Assembly: GCA_964007875.1 (NCBI GenBank)
Contig: CAXGAH010000006.1
Coordinates: 1 to 64,000, forward strand
DNA length: 64,000 bases
Reading direction: 5' to 3'
Source of the DNA: UBA1275 sp002323515
Lineage (GTDB): Bacteria; Bacteroidota; Rhodothermia; Balneolales; Balneolaceae
Below are positions 53,712 through 63,522 of this stretch, piece after piece (position 1 is the stretch's first letter; each line of letters opens with the position of its first letter). The notes under the pieces are model-generated. The model was not told where the DNA came from. It did no database searches and saw only the letters and a list, made by a program, of their open reading frames with translations. The position numbers were made by a program, and so were the translations under genes.

Positions 53712-55928
53712 GTGAAAAAACTCATTTTTATATCAATTACAGCTATTTTGTTTGTCCAGTGTGGTACTGAGACTAATCAGTCGTTCACTGTTAATACATT
53801 GATTGTACCAACTGAAGGAGGTACTATTACAATATTTCCAGAAAAAAAAGCTTTTCAAGCAGGTGATGAAATCTCAATAACTGCAGTTCCTGATACAGGG
53901 TATATTTTTTATGATTGGACTAACGATTCTACTTTAAATATAAACCCCTTAAATATTAGGGTAACTGATGATATTAATTTAGTAGCTGAATTTCGATTAA
54001 AGTCATATTCTTTGACAGTCACAGTAGAAGGCCAGGGGGAAGTTTTTGAACGGGTATTACCCAAAAAATCAACTGAATATGAACACAGTACAAATATTGA
54101 ATTAAGGCCTAATGCTAAGACAGGATGGGAGTTCAAAGAGTGGAAAGGGGATATAGTTAGTACAGATTCTGTATTAATTTTAGAAATAACGAAAGAAATC
54201 AATATAACTGCTGTATTTGAATTAAAATCTTACCCATTATCTGTTACGATAATTGGTGGTGGAGAAGTTACTGATTCAATTGTGGTCGAGAAGGCTAAAG
54301 ACTTTGATCATGGTACAAAAGTATCATTATCTGCCAAGGCTAATGAAAATTGGATATTTTTGGAATGGTCAGGGGATATTTCAGATACCACATCATCCAT
54401 TGTAATTACAGTTAATGAGCCTGTAGAAGTTATAGCAACTTTTCAGCAATTCTGGTTAATGGAAAATGGTATAACCATTGACTGTGATAATGCTTCTATA
54501 GGGGACAAAGGTTTTATTAAAGGTTTACAGTATACAAAAAGATCAGCATCTCAGATTACTTCAGAAAATGCTTCTTTGTCATGCACTAGTGGAATTACAG
54601 ATATGTCGGAGTTTTTTCAAAATGAAGTTTCATTCAACGGTGATATTTCACACTGGGACGTTTCATCTGTCGCTTCCATGGAAAATATGTTTTTTGGTGC
54701 TATAGAATTCAATACTGACATAGGTGTTTGGGATGTATCTAATATGACAAATATGGCGGGTATTTTTGCGAATACTAAATTTAATATGGATTTGAGTGAA
54801 TGGGTATTAACAAGTGTAATAAATATGTCAGGTGCTTTTGAAAATTCACAATTCAATCAAGATATTTCAAATTGGGATGTATCCAATGTTGTACTGATGG
54901 AAAACATGTTCGGAAATTCAGATTTCAATAAAGATATTTCCAATTGGGATGTATCTAATGTAATTGATATGAGTAATATGTTCAAAGGGGCTGATTTTAA
55001 TCAAAATATTAAAAGTTGGGATGTACAATCAGTTACTAATATGGAAAGTATGTTTGATTCCTCATTGTTCAATCAAGATTTAAGTACATGGCAAGTAATA
55101 AATGTCAAGAATATGGTCAGTATGTTTGCTAATTCTGTTTTTAACAAAACAATTAGTTCGTGGCGGGTATCAAATGTTACTAGTATGAAAGATATGTTTA
55201 AGAATTCAGAGTTTAATCAGTCAATTAGTACCTGGGATGTTTCAAATGTAATTGACATGGAAGGTATGTTTGAAAATTCATCATTCAATCAGCCAATTAG
55301 TAACTGGAATATTAGCAATGTCACAAACATAAAAAACATGTTTAAATCCACTCTATTTAATCAAAATATAGGTGGTTGGAATACGAGTAATGTGACACAA
55401 ATAACGGGTCTATTTGAAGATGCAATAGCATTTAATCAAGATATCAATAATTGGGATGTATCAAAGGTTACAGATTTGAGGCGGGTTTTTTCTGGTGCTA
55501 CTAATTTTAATAAACCAATTGATACTTGGGATGTTTCTAAGGTGACAAGTATGTCATCAATGTTTAACGATGCAATTGCTTTTGACCAAGATCTATCTTT
55601 TTGGGATGTTTCTAAAGTTGAAAAGATGGATAGTACATTTTTTAATGCCGCGATATTTAATCAAAATATAAGCAATTGGCAAGTTTCCGAGGTTCTTGAC
55701 ATGAAATTCATGTTCGGTGGTTCAAAATTGTTTAACCAAGATTTAGGAAATTGGAATGTAGGGTCAGTTCTTGATATGTCAGGAATGTTTAATGGTGCGA
55801 AATCTTTTGACCAAGAATTAATAGACTGGTGTGTACCAACAATAATTTTTGAACCTAATCTCTTTTCATTTGACTCAGCTTTGAAGACTGAAAATAAACC
55901 TTTGTGGGGAACTTGTCCAACTAATTGA
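53712..55928 (+). CDS. Lipoprotein with bacterial-repeat domains and 16 WDVS (BspA/DUF285) repeats
   Basis: A 738-residue lipoprotein starting at GTG (lipobox LFVQC). Residues about 25-255 hold three copies of a Listeria-Bacteroides-type bacterial repeat (for example FKEWKGDI and FLEWSGDI with a preceding GGxV turn). Residues 308-698 are 16 tandem BspA/DUF285 repeats, plus a partial 17th, with the core FNxxISxWDVSxVxxMxxMF. DUF285 repeats form stacked solenoids and are found on surface proteins of gut and marine bacteria and of Mycoplasma. Roles in adhesion are common but unproven here. Confidence 0.88.
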   Translation: MKKLIFISITAILFVQCGTETNQSFTVNTLIVPTEGGTITIFPEKKAFQAGDEISITAVPDTGYIFYDWTNDSTLNINPLNIRVTDDINLVAEFRLKSYSLTVTVEGQGEVFERVLPKKSTEYEHSTNIELRPNAKTGWEFKEWKGDIVSTDSVLILEITKEINITAVFELKSYPLSVTIIGGGEVTDSIVVEKAKDFDHGTKVSLSAKANENWIFLEWSGDISDTTSSIVITVNEPVEVIATFQQFWLMENGITIDCDNASIGDKGFIKGLQYTKRSASQITSENASLSCTSGITDMSEFFQNEVSFNGDISHWDVSSVASMENMFFGAIEFNTDIGVWDVSNMTNMAGIFANTKFNMDLSEWVLTSVINMSGAFENSQFNQDISNWDVSNVVLMENMFGNSDFNKDISNWDVSNVIDMSNMFKGADFNQNIKSWDVQSVTNMESMFDSSLFNQDLSTWQVINVKNMVSMFANSVFNKTISSWRVSNVTSMKDMFKNSEFNQSISTWDVSNVIDMEGMFENSSFNQPISNWNISNVTNIKNMFKSTLFNQNIGGWNTSNVTQITGLFEDAIAFNQDINNWDVSKVTDLRRVFSGATNFNKPIDTWDVSKVTSMSSMFNDAIAFDQDLSFWDVSKVEKMDSTFFNAAIFNQNISNWQVSEVLDMKFMFGGSKLFNQDLGNWNVGSVLDMSGMFNGAKSFDQELIDWCVPTIIFEPNLFSFDSALKTENKPLWGTCPTN
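54633..55805 (+). repeat. Tandem repeats coding for WDVS motifs (16 full copies)
   Basis: Sixteen adjacent units of 24-25 codons (72-75 bases), starting at Phe-Asn and containing the WDVS core. Copies are diverged at DNA level, so the array is old and not recently expanded. It is a coding repeat, not CRISPR. Confidence 0.85.
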
Positions 55929-56040
55929 GCTACAACTAATTATATTTGTAATAGAGATATTTTTTCATTTTATTTATTTTATACATAAGTGATATTTAAA
56001 TATTGAGATAGTAACTAGGCTCATAAATTAGTTATAAGTC

Positions 56041-56280
56041 ATGTTTAAAATAAAATTAGTCAAAGTATATCTGATTGTATCTTTATTATTTGTTACATGC
56101 AGTGAAGAATCAGATTTAAATGGTAATTGTCTTTCAGAACCAGATTTGAATAAAGTATGTACTAAGCAGTATGTACCTGTTTGTGGTTGTGATGGAAATG
56201 AATATCCTAATGCTTGTCTAGCTAAAGCCAGAGGTGTAAATAGTTATTCACCTGGAGAATGTGGTTCTCAAGAAGATTAG
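56041..56280 (+). CDS. Kazal-type protease-inhibitor domain lipoprotein
   Basis: A 79-residue lipoprotein (lipobox LLFVTC, Cys20) with a Kazal domain: six Cys, and the signature PVCGCDGNEYPNAC near the middle and SPGEC at the end. Kazal domains inhibit serine proteases through an exposed loop. They are common in animals and rare but present in bacteria. Here it may protect the cell surface from its own or foreign subtilisin-like peptidases. The P1 residue cannot be fixed by eye. Confidence 0.85.
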   Translation: MFKIKLVKVYLIVSLLFVTCSEESDLNGNCLSEPDLNKVCTKQYVPVCGCDGNEYPNACLAKARGVNSYSPGECGSQED

Positions 56281-56486
56281 ATTTCCAAAATTTTACTACT
56301 TTATTTTCATTGATTAAGACGGATAAATTTAAGTATGAAGTAGGCGGTAATTAAACCTTGGATACTTTTTTAGCCACTCAATCTAGGTGACTGTTTTGCG
56401 ATTATTATCAAATCATATCTATTTATTTCAATATAGTTTATTGTTAGTCATACATCATTCTAAATTAAAAATCACACCAATATATT

Positions 56487-56801
56487 ATGATAACAAGCAC
56501 AACAGAAACAATTCCAGGTAAAGAAATAATTGAAATTCGTGGAATAGCTAGAGGTTCCACAGTAAGGGCTAGGAATGTGGGTCGTGATATTTTTGCAAGT
56601 ATTAAAAACCTAGTAGGTGGTGAAATTGAAGAGTATACTAAACTTCAAGCAACATCTAGAGAACAGGCTTTATCAAGAATGATTGAAAATGCAAATAATC
56701 TTGACGCTGATGCAATTGTAAATGTAAGATTTACGACATCGGTAATAGCTCAAGGAGCAGCCGAAGTTCTTGCATATGGTACGGCCGTAAAGATTAAATA
56801 A
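56487..56801 (+). CDS. YbjQ-family protein
   Basis: A 104-residue protein: ITSTTETIPGKEIIEIRGIA, RARNVGRDIFASIKNLVGGE, YTKLQATSREQALSRMIE and a DADAIVNVRF end, all typical of YbjQ (UPF0145). The family forms pentamers and is described as heavy-metal-binding or of unknown function. No signal peptide. Confidence 0.9.
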   Translation: MITSTTETIPGKEIIEIRGIARGSTVRARNVGRDIFASIKNLVGGEIEEYTKLQATSREQALSRMIENANNLDADAIVNVRFTTSVIAQGAAEVLAYGTAVKIK

Positions 56802-56812
56802 ATAGGTCTAAT

Positions 56813-56920
56813 ATGTGGCGAATGATAATTCTTGGTATTTTTATTGTTTTATTAGTTGTAGCAATAATTAATCGCGTGAATAAATCACAACAAGAGAATT
56901 TTGAAGAGCGGGATAATTGA
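56813..56920 (+). CDS. Single-pass micro membrane protein, 35 residues
   Basis: ATG 11 bases after the YbjQ stop. The product is 35 residues: a hydrophobic segment (MIILGIFIVLLVVAIIN) followed by a charged tail (NKSQQENFEERDN). Spacing suggests one transcript with YbjQ. Function unknown. Confidence 0.5.
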   Translation: MWRMIILGIFIVLLVVAIINRVNKSQQENFEERDN

Positions 56921-57017
56921 AATCAATCTAATTCTCATTTAATCAACTTAGTTGAATAAATATGAATCGTTAGTAATCAAACATATACTCACAAATTATT
57001 TTATAGTAAGGATATAA

Positions 57018-57422
57018 CTATCGAATTTTGAGAGATAGATAATTTAGAATTTCTAATGTTTTTAGAGAGTCTTTGGTTGACACAAAAATATGGTCATGAT
57101 AGTACCCTGCAATCACATTACAACTGATTTCATTATTTGCCAGTTCAGTTGTAACTAATGAAGTTAGGCCAACTGCGTTAAGTGATGAATGTACTTCTAA
57201 AGTTATCCAGCTAGCAATAAAATTATATTTTAAACCCAATTCGTCTGCTCTGCTTCTTTCCAATACAAGGGTTAATCCTTCCTTTTCTTTGAAAGTACAT
57301 ATTACCTCGCTGGTATTTAATAACTCAATGTTTTTAATGGAGGTAAAAACATATTCACCATCATTTAGTTTAGGAGATAAGCCTTTTATTAATTTATTCA
57401 GATCACTTTCACCATCAATCAT
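57018..57422 (-). CDS. ACT-domain protein of the COG3602 type
   Basis: A 134-residue protein. The DLNKLIKGLSPKLNDGEYVF opening and the central TFKEKEGLTLVLERSRADELG match the family of ACT-domain proteins annotated COG3602. So do WITLEVHSSLNAVGLTSLVT and CNVIAGYYHDHIFV. These small proteins bind amino acids or related ligands, but the physiological role is not established. No signal peptide. It is an isolated gene on the minus strand. Confidence 0.85.
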   Translation of the reverse strand: MIDGESDLNKLIKGLSPKLNDGEYVFTSIKNIELLNTSEVICTFKEKEGLTLVLERSRADELGLKYNFIASWITLEVHSSLNAVGLTSLVTTELANNEISCNVIAGYYHDHIFVSTKDSLKTLEILNYLSLKIR

Positions 57423-57505
57423 AGATACTGAGATTATTTTTTCCCTAGCTAAAGATAATATATAGCATCATCTAAACCATAGATAGACATTATTAAATAG
57501 TATAT

Positions 57506-57676
57506 CTAATTACTAGAGATTCTCTCTAATAATAGTCTAGCTTCTGATACATTTAAAGTGATAAGGTAATTGAATACGGCATTTAATTCTTTTTGAATAT
57601 CTATGTCATTAGAATACTCCTTTCTAGCCAAGTATAAATTATTGGTATATTGAATAATATTATTGGAGCCTTGCAA
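57506..57676 (-). CDS. Possible small ORF, 56 residues, unknown (TTG start)
   Basis: In the 341-base gap before the agarase-like gene (57423-57763), a TTG-started frame gives a 56-residue helical-looking peptide (segments NNLYLARKEYSNDIDIQKEL and NYLITLNVSEARLLLERISSN). Its hydrophobic-polar pattern resembles a real helical hairpin more than random translation. It could be the 3' end of a decayed gene. There is no ATG and no visible family. The rest of the gap holds nothing that I recognise. Confidence 0.22.
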   Translation of the reverse strand: MQGSNNIIQYTNNLYLARKEYSNDIDIQKELNAVFNYLITLNVSEARLLLERISSN

Positions 57677-57763
57677 ATTAGATTTTTAGTTTATTTTCAT
57701 ATTATAATTTTGCCCACTTTATGATCTAATCTTAGCAATATTAATCCTAAAAATGATTCTAAA

Positions 57764-59164
57764 ATGTACAATACAAGAAAAAACTTTTTAAGGCAAATAA
57801 CACTAGCATCAATGTCCCTTTGTTTTGGTATAAATAGCCAAAAAATTACTCGTAGCAAACTAATTGAGCTAGATGAATTTGGAGGTTGGACAGGTAAGAA
57901 ATTTGAGAGTTCTGGATATTTTCGAACAGAATTTGATGGTTCGAGGTGGTGGTTTGTAACCCCTAGAGGTAATGCATTTATTTCTTTTGGGATAAATCAT
58001 TTTCACCAAGATTGGTGGGCCCAAAGTTATAATATTGACCATTGGTTAAAATCATTTTCATCTACAACATTTCTAGATGATAACTGGAATCAAGGATTTA
58101 GGAATAGAGCATTATCTGACATTGAATTACTTGGTTTTAATACTATTGGAATGCATACTAATGCTCCCAATTTGATTGACCTACCATTTAAAGCAAAAGT
58201 ACCTTATTTAAGAGAATACAAACCTATTGTTTTGGACCATTACAGAAATCCTCAACCAGATGTATATATAGACATATTTACTGATAGTTTTGAGGAGTAT
58301 TGTTTCAATTATGCTGACGAAATCACAAAAAATTATAAAAATGATCCCATGTTGCTAGGTTATTGTATGGCAGACTGTCCCATTTTTACTGAAGATGATA
58401 TAAATCTTTATGGTGGAACTTCCTGGGCTAGGAAGTTAAGGAATTTAGGCCCAAGCCATCCAGGTAAACAAGAATATGTATCAATAGTTAAAAATAAATA
58501 TCTAAATATTGAAGATTTTAATGTTATTTATATGACTAGATTTAAATCTTGGGATGAATTAGCAACTGCAACGAATTGGAGAAAAAATGAACCACCTTTG
58601 AGTATGCATGAAAAAGAAGACAGTCTAAATTTTATGTTATCATGTGTTACAAGGTATTACAGTGTGGCTAAAAAAGCTTTACTCCATTTTGATTCTAATC
58701 ATCTTTTTTTTGGTGATAAGATTAATGCAAATACAGATTCTTTAGAAAAAGTTATTAAGGTAATTTCAGAATATGTAGACGTAATTTATTACCAAAACTT
58801 TGCTCCTTGTATGTCTCAAAATGAAATAATCGATAGTCTAACTTACCAAACAAAACTTCCCTTTTTAAATGGTGATGCAGGATTTGGTGTATCAAATGAT
58901 ATGATGCCTAATCCTTATGGTCCAAGAGCTAAAGATCAGGCGGAACGAGCTGCTTGGTTAATTGATTGTTGTGAAACATTAATTTCAAGATATAATTTCA
59001 TTGGATGGCATGTATGCGGTATAATAGATACGTGGAAAACAATGCCCTCAAAAGAAGAGAATCAGCATCAAGGTTTAATGGATATTCATGGCAACTACTA
59101 TCCTGAAATGTTAATGGCTGTTCAAAAAATTTCTAGCAGTCTATATGAAATTTCAGATCAATAA
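57764..59164 (+). CDS. Clan GH-A glycoside hydrolase, agarase-like (GH50/GH86 type uncertain)
   Basis: A 466-residue protein with a weak export-like N-terminus (NFLRQITLASMSLCFG). Barrel features are the YFRTEFDGSRWWFVTPRGNAF opening, which resembles agarase-like family proteins (WWLVxPxGxxFxSxGxN), the strand MLLGYCMADCP, LHFDSNHLFFGDKIN and NFIGWHVCGIIDT near the end. The catalytic Glu pair was not fixed by eye, and GH50, GH86 or a new GH-A family are all possible. It is the first of three adjacent glycosidase genes; its 3' end overlaps the longest GH3 frame by 20 bases. Confidence 0.6.
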   Translation: MYNTRKNFLRQITLASMSLCFGINSQKITRSKLIELDEFGGWTGKKFESSGYFRTEFDGSRWWFVTPRGNAFISFGINHFHQDWWAQSYNIDHWLKSFSSTTFLDDNWNQGFRNRALSDIELLGFNTIGMHTNAPNLIDLPFKAKVPYLREYKPIVLDHYRNPQPDVYIDIFTDSFEEYCFNYADEITKNYKNDPMLLGYCMADCPIFTEDDINLYGGTSWARKLRNLGPSHPGKQEYVSIVKNKYLNIEDFNVIYMTRFKSWDELATATNWRKNEPPLSMHEKEDSLNFMLSCVTRYYSVAKKALLHFDSNHLFFGDKINANTDSLEKVIKVISEYVDVIYYQNFAPCMSQNEIIDSLTYQTKLPFLNGDAGFGVSNDMMPNPYGPRAKDQAERAAWLIDCCETLISRYNFIGWHVCGIIDTWKTMPSKEENQHQGLMDIHGNYYPEMLMAVQKISSSLYEISDQ

Positions 59165-59207
59165 AATTTTATGGCTTAAAATGTTAAAAATCAATATTTT
59201 ATATCAA

Positions 59208-61391
59208 ATGATTAAAACAAGTTACTTATTTATACTAATCATATCTCTTGTTAGTATTTCAAATTTAAAAGCGCAGCCAATATATCTCAACCCTGAAATT
59301 GACCTGGATGATAGAGTTGCTGATCTTATTGATAGATTGACCCTTCAGGAGAAAGTTGATCAAATGTTAATGAATACATCTGGGATTCCTCGTTTAAAAA
59401 TTCTTCCTTATGATTATTGGAATGAAGCACTTCATGGGGTAGGACGTTCTGGAAAAGCAACCATATTTCCTCAAGCAATAGGTTTAGCTGCTACTTTTGA
59501 TGACAAATTGATATATGACATTTCATCAGCTATATCCGATGAAGCTCGAGCGATGTTTAATGTTTCACAAACTGCTGGGAATTACAATAGATACTCTGGA
59601 TTGACATTTTGGACTCCAAACATAAACATTTTTAGAGATCCACGTTGGGGTCGTGGTCAAGAAACATATGGTGAAGACCCATATTTAACATCCTTAATAG
59701 GTGTTGCTTTTGTAAATGGTTTACAAGGAAATAATCCTAAATATTTAAAAACGGCGGCTACCGCCAAACACTTTGCAGTTCACAGCGGACCTGAAAAATT
59801 ACGGCATGAATTTGATGCTATTGTAACTAAAAAAGATCTATATGAAACATACTTACCTGCTTTTGAAGCTCTAGTTAAAGCAAATGTAGAATCAGTAATG
59901 TGTGCCTATAATAGAATTAATGGAGAACCTGCTTGTGCTAGTAATACTCTACTTGGAGAAATATTACTAGATAAATGGAGTTTTACAGGACATATAGTAA
60001 GTGATTGTTGGGCTTTAGTAGATTTTTATTCAGAAATTGGACACGGTACTGTCACTAATAAGTTAGAGGCTGCGACTCTTGCATTAGAAAGTGGTGTTAA
60101 TGTCAATTGTGGAGATACTTATTCGGCTCTTAAATTAGCTGTCGAAGAGGGTTTTGTAAATGAATCTCTAATCAATGAAAGACTTAAGCCATTATTGAAG
60201 ACAAGATTTAAGTTGGGTTTATTTGATCCCTTAGACCTTAATCCTTATAACCGTATTTCATATGATGTTGTTGACAGTAAAGAAAATAGAGCTTTAGCAC
60301 GTAAAGCTGCTGTAAGATCTACTGTTTTGCTTAAAAATAATGGTGTGTTACCATTAAAAAATGATCTAAATAGATATTATGTTGTAGGCCCAAATTCTGC
60401 ATCTATCGACGCTCTTTTAGGGAACTATTTCGGTGTCAATTCTAGCATTGTAACCTTTTTAGAAGGTATAACTGATGCAGTAGCACCAAGTAGTCAAGTG
60501 CAATATAGTCCTGGTACTACTTTAGATAGAAAGAATGTAAACCCGGTTGATTGGTCAACAGGTGGAGCTGCTGAAGCAGATGTCACAATAGTTGCAATGG
60601 GACTAACTAGACATATCGAAGGTGAAGAAGGAGAGTCTATTTCGTCACCATATTTTGGTGATCGTATTGACTATAACATACCTGGAAATCAATTAGAATA
60701 TCTTAGAAAGATAAAAAGTCATGGTAAGCCTGTTATTGTAATTATAACAGGAGGATCTCCTATGAATCTAACCGAAGTGCACGAGTTAGCTGATGCGGTA
60801 TTATTAGCATGGTATCCTGGTGAAGAGGGTGGAAATGCGATTGCTGATATTATATTTGGAAAGGCTGCACCATCAGGGAAATTACCTATTACATTTCCTA
60901 AATCACTCGACCAATTACCCTCATATGAAGATTATAGTATGAAAGGGAGAACGTATCGGTACATGACAAAAGAACCCATGTATCCATTTGGATTTGGTTT
61001 AAGTTATAGTTCATTTTCTTTTAGTGATTTAAACCAATCAGCTATAAATATCAAAGAGGGTGAGATTGTTGAAATCAGTCTTAAAGTAACTAATATAGGT
61101 GATTATCCAGCTATTGAAACAGTACAAATGTATATTACAGATGACATAGCAAGTACTCTGTCTCCACTATTTTCTTTAAAAGGAATAAAAAAAGTTAATT
61201 TACAACCAGGAGAGAGTAAATCTATAGATTTTAAAATTTCTACAGATATGTTAAAATTAATAAATGATCAAGGTGAGGCGATACTTGAAAAAGGCAATTT
61301 TACAATACATATATCTAATAGCCTACCATCTAAAAGAGCATTAGAGCTAGGAGCTTCTAAATCGCTTGTAACAAGTTTGGTACTAGAATAA
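59208..61391 (+). CDS. GH3 beta-xylosidase/glucosidase (plant-xylosidase-like branch)
   Basis: A GH3 enzyme of about 727 residues. The frame is open from 59145, but ATG 59208 begins a clean signal peptide (SYLFILIISL, ending SNLKAQ). Landmarks are WTPNINIFRDPRWGRGQETYGEDPY, followed by KHFAVHSGPEKLRHEF, MCAYNRINGEPACAS and the nucleophile Asp in HIVSDCWALVDF. This branch includes xylan 1,4-beta-xylosidases and arabinofuranosidases. A fibronectin-like C-terminal domain follows. It lies between the agarase-like and GH43 genes, which suggests xylan or arabinoxylan side-chain release. Confidence 0.92.
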   Translation: MIKTSYLFILIISLVSISNLKAQPIYLNPEIDLDDRVADLIDRLTLQEKVDQMLMNTSGIPRLKILPYDYWNEALHGVGRSGKATIFPQAIGLAATFDDKLIYDISSAISDEARAMFNVSQTAGNYNRYSGLTFWTPNINIFRDPRWGRGQETYGEDPYLTSLIGVAFVNGLQGNNPKYLKTAATAKHFAVHSGPEKLRHEFDAIVTKKDLYETYLPAFEALVKANVESVMCAYNRINGEPACASNTLLGEILLDKWSFTGHIVSDCWALVDFYSEIGHGTVTNKLEAATLALESGVNVNCGDTYSALKLAVEEGFVNESLINERLKPLLKTRFKLGLFDPLDLNPYNRISYDVVDSKENRALARKAAVRSTVLLKNNGVLPLKNDLNRYYVVGPNSASIDALLGNYFGVNSSIVTFLEGITDAVAPSSQVQYSPGTTLDRKNVNPVDWSTGGAAEADVTIVAMGLTRHIEGEEGESISSPYFGDRIDYNIPGNQLEYLRKIKSHGKPVIVIITGGSPMNLTEVHELADAVLLAWYPGEEGGNAIADIIFGKAAPSGKLPITFPKSLDQLPSYEDYSMKGRTYRYMTKEPMYPFGFGLSYSSFSFSDLNQSAINIKEGEIVEISLKVTNIGDYPAIETVQMYITDDIASTLSPLFSLKGIKKVNLQPGESKSIDFKISTDMLKLINDQGEAILEKGNFTIHISNSLPSKRALELGASKSLVTSLVLE

Positions 61392-61504
61392 AAAAAGAAT
61401 GCTTATAGACTAATAAATTGGTGTCAATTCTACTGTGACTAATTTTTTTGGTCTGACATATACTTTCATAATTGTAGCTATATAACTTTATACAAAAAAC
61501 CAAG

Positions 61505-63136
61505 ATGGTAGCGATGATGAAAATCAATTTTGTATACATTATAATATTGGTAGAAATAATTATTTCTTCACACTCTTTAAACATAATGGCACAGAATACT
61601 CCTGTGACTTTTAATAATCCAATTCTATCCGGTTTTCATCCTGATCCTTCAATAGTAAGAGTAGGTGAAGATTATTACATGGTGAATTCAACTTTTGAAT
61701 GGTTTCCAGGTATGCCTATTCATCATAGCAAAGATTTAGTGAATTGGGATCTTATTGGATACGGATTACATCGCACTGATCAAGTTCTATTGCAAGAAGG
61801 CTTGGGAGATTATATGGGTATTTTTGCGGCAACAATACGTTATCATAGCGGTATTTTTTATCTAATTACAACATGTGTACAATGCACAAAAAGTGGCAAC
61901 TTTTATATAACTGCCAAAAATCCAGCTGGCCCTTGGTCTGACCCAGTATGGCTGGATTCTCCTGGTATTGATCCTTCACTGATGTGGGATAGCGATGGTA
62001 AAAGTTATTATACAGGTCATGGTAATTTAAATAAAATTCAAGAATGGCCAGATCAACAAGGAGTATGGATACAAGAAATTAATCTTAATGATGGTACATT
62101 GATTGGACCTAGAAGACAACTTACGCATGGACATGCAAATAATGCAGTTTGGGCTGAAGGGCCTCACATCTATAAAATAAATGGTAAATATTTATTAATG
62201 TTAGCTGAAGGAGGTACAAGTACTAATCATGCTATTACTGTTCATCATAGTGACTCAATTTTTGGACCCTATATTGCAGACCAAATTAATCCAGTATTAA
62301 CTCACAGGCATTTAGGTAATAAGTATCCTTTCCATTCAATCGGTCATGCTGATTTAGTTGAGACTCAAAATGGAGAATGGTGGGCTGTTATGTTAGGTAA
62401 ACGTTATATCGATAACTATACTTTACTTGCACGAGAGACTTTTTTAACTCCAGTTGTCTTTGAAGGTCAAACACCTATATTTAATCCTGGTAAAGGAATT
62501 GTTGAGATAGAACATACACGACCAAATTTACCATGGTCACCAATAGCCTCTAAGCAAATAAGAGATGAATTTAGTGGAAAAAATTTAGATTTAGAGTGGA
62601 ATTTTTTGAGGACACCAGTTCGAGGTTGGCATGAATTGAGAGGGGGTGAGTTAATTTTAAATTTACGTAAAGAAGTGTTGAAAGATCTAGTAAATCCGTC
62701 ATTAATAGCGCGTCGAATTGAACATACTTCATTTAGTGCGTCTACAAAACTTACATTTAACACGAAAAAAAAATCTGAGCGAGCTGGATTGGTTATCTAT
62801 CGAAGGAGTAAAAATCACTTTCAATTTCTCAAAGACAACAACGAACTTGTACTTATGAGGACTTCAAAAGGAATTGAAAAAGAAATTATTAGGATGGATT
62901 ACACTGAAGATACAGTAATTTTGAGAGCAGAAACCCATGGAAGGAAACTAGTTTTTAGTTATGGTAAATCCGAAAAAGAGATGATGATTGTTAATGAAGA
63001 GCAAGATATGAACGTTATTTCATATGAACTCTCAGAAGGATTTAATGGTCCATATATTGGGATATATGCTACGAGTATGGGTCAAGAAAGCGATAATCAA
63101 GCTTTTTTTGATTGGTTTGAATACACTGAAAAATAA
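61505..63136 (+). CDS. GH43 beta-xylosidase/arabinofuranosidase-like
   Basis: A 543-residue secreted five-bladed propeller. The general-base Asp is in SGFHPDPSIVR, the pKa-modulating Asp in GIDPSLMWDSDGKSYY and the acid Glu in VWAEGPHIYK. The C-terminal half (from about 345) is a beta-sandwich of the GH43 C-terminal type. Starts at 61505, 61514 and 61517 are all possible; all precede a hydrophobic signal ending at NIMAQN. It would release xylose or arabinose from xylan-type oligosaccharides together with the GH3 gene before it. Confidence 0.9.
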   Translation: MVAMMKINFVYIIILVEIIISSHSLNIMAQNTPVTFNNPILSGFHPDPSIVRVGEDYYMVNSTFEWFPGMPIHHSKDLVNWDLIGYGLHRTDQVLLQEGLGDYMGIFAATIRYHSGIFYLITTCVQCTKSGNFYITAKNPAGPWSDPVWLDSPGIDPSLMWDSDGKSYYTGHGNLNKIQEWPDQQGVWIQEINLNDGTLIGPRRQLTHGHANNAVWAEGPHIYKINGKYLLMLAEGGTSTNHAITVHHSDSIFGPYIADQINPVLTHRHLGNKYPFHSIGHADLVETQNGEWWAVMLGKRYIDNYTLLARETFLTPVVFEGQTPIFNPGKGIVEIEHTRPNLPWSPIASKQIRDEFSGKNLDLEWNFLRTPVRGWHELRGGELILNLRKEVLKDLVNPSLIARRIEHTSFSASTKLTFNTKKKSERAGLVIYRRSKNHFQFLKDNNELVLMRTSKGIEKEIIRMDYTEDTVILRAETHGRKLVFSYGKSEKEMMIVNEEQDMNVISYELSEGFNGPYIGIYATSMGQESDNQAFFDWFEYTEK

Positions 63137-63522
63137 CTAAGTATCAATTTAGGATAATTTTGACGCTGAGGATATACCCTGTTCATTTTGAAATGAAGTT
63201 GTTTATTGAGTGGTTAAAAATACAGGCGGCATTTAAGTAATCCATTTTCGATATAGAAAAAATATTGATGTATAAAGAAAATATATCAAGAAGAAATTCT
63301 TAAAAACTTGTGTTTTACTACTGTATAATAAAAAAATATAAAACACTGCTATTAATTCAATAAATGACCATGGTATACCTTTCTATGGGAATAATAGATT
63401 GAGTTTTTAAACTCATGAAGTAGCAAAACAATTGCGGTGGCTATTGATTGTATAAAAAATTATTATATTATTTAGAATTTATCTAAATAAGATCCTATAA
63501 ATCTTTATAAATCGGTTGTAAT
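63137..63522. other. Non-coding stretch, nothing recognised
   Basis: A 386-base AT-rich gap between the GH43 gene and a partial lipoprotein gene. I see no ORF with a family match, no clear promoter or terminator and no decayed sorting domain like that at 2.1 kb. It may hold the promoter of the following gene. Confidence 0.5.

Noticed and set aside
54633..55805. Regular repeats of about 73 bases, considered as a CRISPR-like array
   Set aside because: Repeats are in frame, translate to FNxxIxxWDVSxV units, and have no conserved direct-repeat DNA or unique spacers.
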